From Pyricularia pennisetigena (taxonomy: Eukaryota; Ascomycota; Sordariomycetes; Magnaporthales; Pyriculariaceae): 64,000 nt of DNA. This document shows positions 54,874-64,000 of the stretch, piece after piece. Below the pieces are notes generated by a model that was given only the letters and a program-made list of their open reading frames with translations, searched no databases and was not told the origin of the DNA. The stretch covers positions 1 through 64,000 of the forward strand of contig NC_043740.1 of the NCBI RefSeq assembly GCF_004337985.1. Reading direction: 5' to 3'. The translations under genes were made by a program, and so were the position numbers. Numbering within the stretch: position 1 is the first letter of the stretch; every line of letters begins with the position of its first letter.

Positions 54874-56357
54874 GTACGTCCTGGGCCTGCGCTCCAGATT
54901 CAACGACCACGATTTCATCTCGCCCTATCGCAGTTCCAGCTGATGCAGCCATGGCTCCTGCGACCTGGACCGCTCCAAACACATTCGGTTATCTACCGTG
55001 AGCTTTGTTTAGACAGGGCTACTAATGCGTTTAAAGTCACTTTAGCATCTCAACCTAAAGAAAATGTCATCTTTTGCACATACTGTGATTATGACAGTTC
55101 AACAAACGAGTTATCCTCTGTGGCGGCTGTAGCGTTCCAAAGGCTGAAACTAGTATGATGTTGTTCCTTTGACCGTCACCTTGTCTCCCGTTATCTCTTT
55201 TCGCAAGGTCCTTGAAGACTTTGCGGGTTGCATAATACGGCCGCCCAGGCCACTGATTGGCCAGGTGAAGCCTCTTGGCTGCAGCCGGTATTAATTGTCG
55301 TATTTTGGCGTAGCTGGTCTCAATATCAACTGTATCTGTACATATACGATCTTTGCCAGGTTCCCGGACAGTCAAGGTAATATATTGTAGATCCAGCTGG
55401 GGCGAAGCCGCTTTTTTCCCTGGCAGGCAGTAACCCCGGGTTTTCAGGGAATGCTCTGAAAATCATACCCCTGATCCAAAGGTGTTGATTAGAGTGGCGT
55501 GGGGGGATATACTAAGAAAATAACCAGTTGAGGTTTAAGCGGCCATTTACCCCTGTCTAATACTACTTTGTCCATGGTATATCGAATGGACACATCTCTT
55601 CCGTGGCAAAACATCTGCCTTTTATACCGGTCCTTGTTTTGCTCCCACCTTTTACCTTGGTGTGTTCTGATCTCCGCTCAATAAACTCCCTCCACGACAC
55701 TTAGCTTGCATCAATATAGGGAAGACCGGGAGGCCAGCAACAGCAGATGCTCGCTTCTATGTGATTGGCCTTTCAAGGTACGAAAGACTCATAACAGCGC
55801 CATCAAAGCTTTTGGTTGTTAAATTGAGGCTATAGATGACTGCCAGCTGCACTTCTGACGATAGTGGCTATTCCCGGGTCATCAGTCCCTTATGCTGGTA
55901 GCACGCCCGCTGGCTCTTCACCCTCTTCATCGTGGTTCTGTTCGGAAAGACCTCCCCCAGTGAAACGAGATTCAGGGCCGCGCTCCTCCGACACTGGAAG
56001 TTTGTCAAAACTTCCGGAGAACAGTGAGAATGATGAGGCCCTCCTCTCCAGCCAGTAAGTCTCAGTGTGTGTTGGATTGCTTCCTCGAGTTTCGAGCCTG
56101 TTTTGGCAAGTTCAATCGCTAGCTATTTTGTACTAGTAAAATTAAATGAAACAGGCCTTCTGCCATGCGATCTTCAACGTAAACTCATTGATGAAAGCCG
56201 GGCCTTGCCGCTGAGAAAGCAAGGACTTGTGGTCATGGACGGCGGCAGTCAACAAGCACAGCAGATCTTGACAGACCAACCACCAACCCTGCTAAAGTTT
56301 TTGGAACGGCAGCAATCCCAATTGATTCTACGTGCTTCCTTAAGGGCAAGAAGGTAT
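54874..56357. other. Intergenic with possible gene remnant
   Basis: Two plus-strand frames, 55864-56058 (Ser/Pro-rich) and the frame through LPCDLQRKLIDESRALPLRK to 56363, lie on either side of a possible intron (gtaagt at about 56055, aaacag at about 56152) but are out of phase. A 102-codon minus frame, 55375-55067, has no family. Nothing else supported. Confidence 0.25.
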
Positions 56358-57003
56358 CTATAAAATGGCCTGCATATCTAAAAGCATGCTATGCGCTGCG
56401 TTCTGTTTGTTCTGTTTTGCACCTGTCCTTTCGTTGATGGTCGTTCCTAGCCGTCGTCCGAGTAAATTCGGCCCCGCAGTTTGGGCAGACCGATTTGGTG
56501 GTTTGGCCAGACTTCTCCCGCTGGTGCCTGAGAAGGTTGCCGAAGGTTGAGAATTCGCGATCGTTACATCCATGCTCCCAGCACTGCGGCTTTGGCCGGC
56601 TTCCTGCCACTCGGGCTGCGTTTTGCTGTTGGCGTTGAGGCGCCGACGAGTACGGCGAGGCCAAGTCAAAAACTGAGCCCATCATCGCGTTCGGGTACAT
56701 AACGCCGGGCGCCTGTTGCCGACGCTGCTGGTCAGAGGGTCCAAGGTTGACACAACTATACGGGAGCGTCAGCGCCGTTGCTGCTTGTGCAAAAGGTAGG
56801 TCTGCTGTGGTCGTCGCGTATATAAATAGGTAATCCTGCAGGTACGGTTGATGGGGGTTTAAGCCTGCCTGACTTTGGGGGTCCGACAGCGGTGAATCGG
56901 AGTACGTTGAGTAGTTTTGGGGTCCTGCGAAGGTGAGAACTGGCAGCATGGCAATTTGTAAGATCTCCATCGAAGCAGTGGTGTAACTGGCGTCTGGCTG
57001 CAT
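56358..57003 (-). CDS. C2H2 zinc-finger protein, 214 aa
   Basis: The ATG complementary to 57001-57003 is the first in frame, and it overlaps the stop of the upstream GMC gene (TGATG). The C-terminal third has [20 protein letters not shown] and [20 protein letters not shown], two adjacent C2H2-type fingers in the common fungal arrangement C-x4-C...F...[11 protein letters not shown]...C-x2-C...FTR. The N-terminal part is Ser/Gln/Pro-rich. A 90-bp in-frame segment (GTACCT...GTATAG, about 56855-56763) could be an intron. Probable nuclear DNA-binding regulator. The true start may be further in, at MEILQIAML. Confidence 0.65.
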
Positions 57004-59118
57004 CAAATTTTCAATGGCGCCTTTTCCGTACTCGAAACGACGCGAAGATTTCGAACGCCATACACCCGAGCCTGGGCATCCACCACGGCCATGGGGTTCT
57101 CAGGTCTACCCATAGCGGCAGTGCAAGAACCGTGGTTCGTAGTGTGGTAGCTTTGCCTGATGATGTTTATGATATCATCGTCGTTCTGGACTGAGTGGCC
57201 CGGGAACTTTTCTTCCTTATCGACGAGAAACTGTTGCATCGTGGTCGTCTGCCAAAACTGTCGCACTCGTTTATAGCCGGCCAGAGCGACCTCTATATCG
57301 GCCTGCTCGGACAGGAATTTGGGGTCAAGTTTAGGATGAACAAATGTGTCGTTAGAAACGATGGTCACCGAACCTTTCGAAAATGGCGAGGCCAACGCCA
57401 CCGCCAAGGTTGCATAGTTGTACCCGTCGTTTGGGGATCCCCCACGAGAGTCGTTGTTCCAGCCCAAATATCCATTGAGGGAAACATATTCCAGCTCCGG
57501 CCAGTCCTCAGGATAACCACTCAGCCTTGTCCGTGAGGCCTCGGTAAGGTTCGAGCGCAGTTCCGTCGGAACCTTTTCCCACGCGATTACATCGGACGCA
57601 GGATTGGTGTACATTCCAGCCGCGTGATTTTTGAATTCGGTCGCTTGTTGCGCGGCGAACTTGGGATTCTCGAAAAGCGACGACATCGTTGGAGCGTTGA
57701 CGCGATAAGACGGACCAAAATATACATGGTCTTGCATACCCTGGCCAACGCCGGGACGATCTGCAAGGACGGGAATGTTCAGTCTCTGCAAGGTATCCGC
57801 CGGCCCGACTCCGGACACCATAAGCAGCTGCGGCGTTCCTATAAAGCCTGCTGACAATATGATTTCCTTGCGCGCAGACAAGGTGTACTGGAGACCCTGC
57901 GTGTCAACCATAAGGCCCGTGGCCTTTTTGTCCTCATCGAAAAGGACCCTCTTGGCCATAGTAGATGGGTAGGCGATAAAGTTCTCATGTTCCATGGCCA
58001 GTCGCATAAACGACGTTTCGGACGACTCTCTCAGCATCGTGGTTGCGTTAATGTTATACATGCTATAAGACTGGCCCATGGTCGAGCCGTCCTGCATCAA
58101 ATGGCCGCTTTGAAATCCGGGAATGACAGGAAACCCGAGTTCTCCGAGTCCCTTGACCACCCACGTACCAAAGGCTTGGACGTAATGTGAGAAGGTCAAA
58201 GACAATGGCCCTTGACCGTTCCCTAGCACCGTTGGGTCATAATCGACACTGCCATTTTTGAACCTTCGGCTCATGTCGGGGGGTGTGAATTTGAGACTCT
58301 TCTCAAAGTAGGGCAGGAGATTTTCAAACTCGTAACTTTCGTCACCAACCAGGTCTGCCCACATTTTGTAGGACTGAACACTGCCGCGCTGGTAAACCAT
58401 AAAGTTTCTGGCCGTTGAGCCCCCAAAGCATTTCCCACGCGGGTACAGGATCGACTTTCCGTCCGTGGCCTAATCAATTCAGGTTAGGACGGGTGTCTTG
58501 CAAGGGACCATGACAAGACTTACAATCTGAGGCTCAGTAATAAATCCCCAGTCGACCTGTTTACTATAGTTAGCACTTACAATCATTGGTCATTTTTATA
58601 GAGGCTGTTTCGATAGCATCGTCGTCTCGTTTACACAATGGCAAAATTTTCGAACATAAATAACGAAATTTTCTTTACTGGCCGGTATATCCATACGTTG
58701 GGAAATACACTCACCATCGGCTGCCAATCGTGGACACCTTTGCTCGCGAATATGCTAGTGAATGCCGGAACCTCGCTCATATTGCTGTTCCCAATCTCAT
58801 AAAAGCTGCCGGCTTCGACGACCGCCACCGTTCCTTTCTGCTGTTGCGCAAGACGGGCGGCTACGGCAAGACCGGCGTTGCCACCACCGACAATAACCTA
58901 TGTCTACATGTCAGTCGTAGTTTTCTTCCAAGCACGAACAGACTTACGTAGTCAAATGTCGCATTGTCACCCGGGATGCCGAAAGAAGTTCCGAACGTTG
59001 TGCGCTTTCGCAGGAGCTCAGGCCTTGGCGGCGTGTTTTTCGTAGGACTACTTTCGGAAGGATAAAAAAGGTAGGAGAAAGCGAGGGAAAATGTCGTCCA
59101 TCGCATGGTAGGCAACAA
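57003..59118 (-). CDS. GMC-family FAD oxidoreductase, 617 aa, four exons, aberrant C terminus
   Basis: Minus strand exons 59118-58948, 58897-58715, 58556-58524 and 58469-57003; introns of 50, 158 and 54 bp with GTAAGT/GTGAGT donors. Splicing builds [20 protein letters not shown] (FAD-binding GxGxxG), [44 protein letters not shown] and NFMVYQRGS. Later landmarks are [51 protein letters not shown] (active-site His region) and [17 protein letters not shown]. The N terminus is weakly hydrophobic and may be a secretion signal. Relatives oxidise alcohols or sugars. Family members continue RVVD-x-S...P.GHPQ...YALAEK, but here the frame gives [12 protein letters not shown] and stops, so the end with the second catalytic region is lost. 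Confidence 0.85.
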
Positions 59119-59670
59119 ACAACAAACGATGAGTTAAGGATCCCTGAAGCCACGTTCAATGCGGAATAAAATGCAATTAGGTTGTCGTGCGATTCTAAGG
59201 GCGTCAAGTGGTAGGGACTGCGGTATAAAAGGATAAAACAGGAAAATGCAAACTATGTTTTTTTGGGGGATCCAATTTAAATGACGTGGAACGGTGGAAC
59301 CACGGAAGATTAATTCCTCAAACGGGATATTGTCAGAGGACAACTTCTGGTCCATCACTTCGGAACCCGGGTAGAAGTCGTCACGGCCCTACAAGGCACA
59401 GGATCAGCAATCCTGTTTTCCGTACTGCTGTTTTAGGGTGGTTCCAGAAACTCCGGACCGAAAATGGGATGCTGGAAATGCATTCTGTTTTCGAAGTCTA
59501 GGATTCGTAGATCCCCAACGCAGGTAATAGATAGGGTGCAATAGTGATAGCTTGTGAAGAGACCCTCGCTGCGCTGCTTGATACTTGCTTGCAGGTACGA
59601 TACGCCGGATAGTTTGTTTTATATTAGATGTCATGGCTGAACAAAAGAAGCTCGGAGCCATGGAGCTTTT
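59119..59670. other. Intergenic, no gene recognised
   Basis: Short competing frames only. Confidence 0.35.
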
Positions 59671-59976
59671 GAGCACTTATCACAAGAAATCTTTGACACG
59701 ATTACAAAGCATTTACCTCCTGTATCTCGCATTTATTTAAAGGAAGGACTGGCTCAGGTTGGGATCAATGCGAATCTTCACCTGGAGCAAGAAAAAGCAA
59801 CGCAAGTTTGGAACAAAATCTTCAAAGACGACGAATGGCTCGATACGGTGATGAACCAAACTTACACAAATGTTTCGCCACCTATCCCGGTTCTGATAGG
59901 CCACGACATCCTCAAGTTTGACAAAGGCAGCGACGAGCGAGTGTATGTCTTCCAGTCGTATGATTCCGACGCGTAA
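59671..59976 (+). other. Coding-like frame fragment, about 102 codons
   Basis: The frame, ending at a TAA at 59974, reads SQEIFDTITKHLPPVSRIYLK and VWNKIFKDDEWLDTVMNQTY, then PPIPVLIGHDILKFDKGSDERVYVF. The start DIFD.I..HLPP resembles the F-box-like opening of some fungal hypothetical proteins. The frame is open upstream but no ATG fits, so this is a fragment or an exon. The surrounding frames are shadows. Confidence 0.35.
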
Positions 59977-62598
59977 ACCAGCTTTGGTAGAAAACAAAAA
60001 CACAAAGGTGAGCGTGTGTTTTGGAATATTTTGCGTCATAACATTGCTGCTCTTTGTTGTTGGGCCATTGTTTCCCCTTCTGCCCTTCAACGCGACTTAG
60101 AATATATTTCTAAATAGCACCGTAGCTTTGTGGTATTGTTGGTGGTTCATTACTTATATAACATTTTCTGAGTAAGTCTAAAGATTACCAAGCTACGGAA
60201 GTTTCCCATTTTTGCTTTTGAATATCGTTTCCGGCGGAGCGAATGCCTTTGCGCTTGAGGAAAGCTTGCCCTAGCATCAGGTAACACTATGAAATGCTTA
60301 CAAATATTATCTCGAGCCTGCCATCTACTGCTGCTCCAAAAATATCTCAAATGCTTTGTGATTTTAACGAGTTTTACCCTTCCCGCTATGTATGTTATCG
60401 AGTCCTTTTCTCACAATAGCAAGCAACCTTGAATTGGCGACTATGTGGCTGAGTCTAGGACTTGGACGCAGCTTTTCTGACTGGATCTTACCGCTCGCTT
60501 TGTAAAGCAAGCAATAGGCCCGACCGACGTTTTCAATCGTCTCTTTGAAAGGCAGAGTGAAAAACAGTGGTGTGACCACGTCATTTTCTGATTTGGGTAT
60601 GTTTGCTACATTTTTCGAACGAACTGCCAGTTTGACGGACCGAAGAGTGTTTCCCATGGCAGTTCGATATTTCAGTTGTTGGAAGAAGGGCGATATTAGA
60701 TTCCTGGTTTCAAGACAATAAAGTGAGATCCTTTGTCTGGAAGTGAGCTGGCTGAACTATTGAAAATCGAAGGTCGAGAAGAATTAAATAGGAATACTGA
60801 AAAGCGTTATTTCATTAGAACTTATATGTCAAGGCCGAAATACCCACCCGGCTGACGTATTCCCAATTTGGAATCTGAGTTGTCCAACAACCGGTCTGGG
60901 CCTTTGGTAAAGTCTGCTGGTTTTTCTGTATCTCTATCCTTGCTTTTCTCCGAAGAAAAATGTTGGAACGGCGATGGTAGTCGCACTTGGGCCCGGATAT
61001 TTGGTTAAGGGGAGCCGGCCCCGGGCGGTTGCCAATCGCCCGGGACGGAGGCTCTGCAGCTTATTTTGCTAGGCTAGTGACGGAACGGTTAGTGCGATCC
61101 GGATGCCGGATTAATCCGGCAGATCGGATCCACCTTTGCTACCAACAAAAGGGAATCGAATCGCACAACACCAATCTGTCCACTATTACTTAGAAGATAG
61201 ACATAATTAGATATTGCAATTCTCACTGCTATCTTTCACCCTATATCGTTAATCCCCAATACCCTGTGCACACGTGAGGTCTACGAACAAAAGACAACAA
61301 AAAATAAAAGAATGTATGACCAAACTTTTTGTTTGTCTGCAAAGCCTCGCGGTGCTCGCGGTGTGTTAATTTACTCGAAGGAATATCTGCACAACAGTGT
61401 TCTTGACCTTTTTGGTATCGTGCTATTGAAAAAGCCCTTCGATAAGGGTCGTAGTGCAGAAAACGTACACTCCAGATTGAACGAAAAACAACATGGTAAG
61501 GCACTAGCGTTACGTTTACCAACCCGAAACTAGGCTTTTTCAGCGCTGATCTTTGGCAACCATCCAAAGTTCACATAATGGTCTAACATTAGTTAAGTAT
61601 CTTTCGCTTCGGCTTACGCTTCAGGGCTAAAATTCTCTCTGATAAGGAATAAATTCCTTTAACTGACCATCGACGGGGGAAGAGTTGGCAGCTTAATCAC
61701 TTTTATTTTTCCCCTGTTCGGCGTCCGGTTGATTTAACCTATGAATGCCACGGCTTAAGCGGGGCGCTGGTCAAAGCCCAAAACTTGCCTACCAAGAAAC
61801 TGTTTGAAGAAGCTTTGTCCCACTTACTCTGTGCTCAATCGCGCTCCAACCGATGATTTAGACAAAACGCTACTGGCCAATCTGTTGATACGAATTGGGG
61901 GAAATACTTCTGTGACGCCTTCGCAGCCACTGGAAAACATTGAGACCCATCATTGCTTGAGTGCTTTGCTGTATGGATACTACGGCGCTGATTCATTGCA
62001 AGCCCCTTCATCGTAAAAATGCATATGGAAGCTGAGTTATTGTTTTAGACATGAATGCTGCGAAAGACTGTTGGATGCGATGAAGGATGGAAGCTGGAAG
62101 CTATCTTGTTGTACTGCTGCCTTTGTAAACTCTGCTTTTTATAGAGAACATGAGAGCAGCTCATCAGAAAAGAAAAACGATAACAGAACAGAATACATTG
62201 AGAGTAAAAATTGGGAGATTAAACGGGTCCGAATATCCATCTACGCCGGGGGATAAAAGTATAAATAATCAATGCTCTCATGAATCTCGGCTCGATAATG
62301 TCCAATCTTGACAACTTTTCACCGAATCAAACACACTGTTACGGCCATTTTGATCGCAATACACGTTGCCACCAGTCGCGGTTGTCAGAATACCAGCTAT
62401 GCGTGTCGTTACATCGCTATTCAGTCGAGAGGAAAAAAGGACGGTAAAAGGCCGAATTTCTGCGCCGTTCAACTTTCAACATCTGAGACATTTAGAAAAG
62501 GAAGACGTGACAGGTTTCGAAAGGGTGAGAAGAATGTCATAACTCAGGCGCTCCATTGCGCACACTGCCGTCAGGTGGCTCGTTAAATCATGAGCTAG
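59977..62598. other. Mostly gene-free stretch
   Basis: The best frame is 97 codons on the minus strand, 60657-60364 (MGNTLRSVKLAVRSKNVANI..., a polar, basic possible small protein), with no family. Others (61312-61533, 61804-62016, 62308-62586) have no support. No repeats seen. Confidence 0.35.
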
Positions 62599-63393
62599 AT
62601 TCGTCAGCCAAGCAGCCGTTTATGTGAGCAGTCTCCACACCTCGCGGAAAACATTGAGGGTATAGCAGTGCCTTCAGCAGTCATAGCGACCGGAATAGCA
62701 TCAGTGACGTCCACTGGGTCCCGGGAAGCTGTCGCGACACCTACCCCCTGCCCACCGACAGAGGCAAAGGCAGCTCTACCACGGTTAATGCCATGTTCAT
62801 CTGACGGGGAGCCTACTGTCACGGCCAGGGTAAGCATAGCACGGAAGCTAGTCTATTGGCGCCTATCGACGAAGATTCTACTCTGAGGAGAGGAAAGGAA
62901 ACAAACAAAGTTCTGAGCTTGACGCGACGTCGATAAAGGTATCACCCTGGTGGGTCGTTGGTCCAGGGTCAGGGTTAGGGTCTGGTGATCTCATGGTCCA
63001 AATGTCACACCTACCACCACTACAGGGGCAAAGTCACGGAATGATCGAACGCTACAGGCTCTGAAAGAAGCCGCCCCGCCGCAACTTGGGGGAGGTTGCA
63101 TCCCAAAAGACTTTGATTTGAGAGAGGATGCCCCCTCTAGATTTCCCCTGGCAGGTAAAGCTTTGCTGCGACCACTTAGTATGGATTCGGAGACGCTTGG
63201 ACAATGGGATGGTTCGCAGCCTGTGGCTCGCTACCCAGTTGTTCCTCAAAACACCGGGTCACTTGGCAATTTGGACAATAGCAGCTGGGCGGACGATGTC
63301 GACTACATCTATGAACATGGAGCAGAGGCCAATTGCAATTATTCGTGGCACAGCCCATCCTTCGACGAGCCCCTACACGAATTGATGGCTTGA
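62599..63393 (+). pseudogene. Gene interrupted by a solo LTR; product unknown
   Basis: The frame following a tag at 62596-62598 (also a possible acceptor, gctag) stays open to the LTR insertion point at 62816. Without the LTR and one target duplication (198 bp, 66 codons) it continues uninterrupted through QALKEAAPPQLGGGCIPKDF, PLSMDSETLGQWDG and WADDVDYIYEHGAEANCNYS to a TGA at 63391. The LTR adds a stop at 62884-62886. The C-terminal pattern WADDVDYIYEHGAEA recalls a fungal hypothetical family I cannot name. Upstream exons, if any, were not found. The disrupted state implies loss of the C-terminal half. Confidence 0.65.
62817..63009. repeat. Solo LTR, 193 bp
   Basis: No difference from the LTR at 3489-3681 was seen. 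It is flanked by a perfect 5-bp target duplication, CCTAC (62812-62816 and 63010-63014), and no internal element sequence is present, so it is a solo LTR left by recombination between the two LTRs of a full element. Confidence 0.95.
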
Positions 63394-64000
63394 GCGAAAG
63401 ATGACTGTGTAAAAGGGTCGCCTTGGATTTAGCTATTATGAGAAAACAGGTCAGCTATGGACTTTGTGTGATTCAAAGACTTACCAGGGGCAGGAGCTTT
63501 GAAGGGACATTGGCTTCACATACTATATGCTGATGCGCGATTGCTAAACATGTTGCAGATAGTTGCTGCATGGCAAGTGCGCACGTCGTGCGCAGAACCG
63601 CAAGATAACGCAAAATTCATATTGTTCGAAAGTTAAAATATTTTCGTTTCCAAGACTCAAAACCAAAATTGGAGTAAATGAAACATATCGTTGCTAGTCG
63701 CGGTGGATGAGGACTACGAAGAGTAACTATTTTATACAAGAAATACGAATTTCAAACCGCGTTACAAAGCAGACGTTTATGAAGAGTACCTAAGGGGCAC
63801 TATCAAGCTAAATCTTGGCCTCAGAAAACCTCTGCAAAAACGTGTACAGCACTGCTTATTACTGCGCCAAACAGTGCACAACATGTGCATCCTATCAGAA
63901 GCTCGAACACGTTACCATTTTCAACCTCGATCCATGGCGGCAACTCATCGAGCTTGGACCAGACCATAGAAAGTGTCAAGGTGGGCATTATGTACGGAAC
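63394..64000. other. Intergenic, no gene recognised
   Basis: Runs to the window edge with only short frames. Confidence 0.35.

Overview
This window looks like an accessory, gene-sparse stretch of a filamentous ascomycete genome (Pezizomycotina; Sordariomycetes/Hypocreales is my guess, not proven). The signs are short introns (about 45-160 bp) with GTAAGT/GTATGT/GTGAGT donors and TAG/CAG acceptors, and typical families of moulds: Zn2Cys6 and C2H2 regulators, a PTH11-like rhodopsin-fold receptor, ankyrin proteins, a BCS1-like AAA ATPase, a GMC oxidoreductase, an EthD protein, aminoglycoside-phosphotransferase-like (APH) relics and a fungal PD-(D/E)XK protein. No rRNA, tRNA or CRISPR array was recognised by eye.

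Layout. 1-3.7 kb: right-hand part of a Ty3/gypsy LTR retrotransposon on the minus strand (gag and pol open, one 193-bp LTR). 3.9-9.7 kb: small hypothetical genes and the first copy of a dispersed repeat of about 0.8 kb. 10.1-11.3 kb: a broken copy of a ULP1-protease-type gene and a 70-bp MITE-like element. 12.8-13.6 kb: a Zn2Cys6 regulator. 15.4-18.9 kb: histidine phosphatase (four exons), ankyrin protein and a hypothetical protein, followed by a 27-bp minisatellite. 21.1-22.0 kb: a membrane protein; then the inverted second copy of the dispersed repeat and a 9-bp tandem array. 24-28.6 kb: a secreted EthD-type protein and a PTH11-like receptor gene present twice in tandem, with a single N between the copies. 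29-36.4 kb: a zinc-finger/ATP-grasp-like protein, a BCS1-like ATPase and a low-complexity locus with two overlapping frames. 36.4-47.1 kb: a gene desert, then a graveyard of fragments (LINE 3' end, pogo transposase, membrane-protein paralogue, J-domain, two APH-like pseudogenes). 48.1-52.4 kb: a 1152-aa ULP1-type gene converging on a conserved hypothetical gene. 53.5-54.9 kb: a frameshifted PD-(D/E)XK gene next to a perfect 49-bp inverted repeat. 56.4-59.1 kb: a C2H2 regulator and a GMC oxidoreductase that ends abnormally. 62.6-63.4 kb: a reading frame cut by a solo LTR identical by eye to the LTR at 3.5 kb, with a perfect 5-bp target duplication.

The genes do not form an obvious pathway or biosynthetic cluster. 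What unites the region is turnover: transposons, duplications, minisatellites and decaying gene copies. The most promising little-described item is the ULP1-type gene family (complete gene at 48.1 kb, broken relative at 10.1 kb, possible scrap at 43.2 kb). Exon structures were worked out by hand from splice consensus and frame continuity; domain names come from motif recognition only, since no searches could be run.
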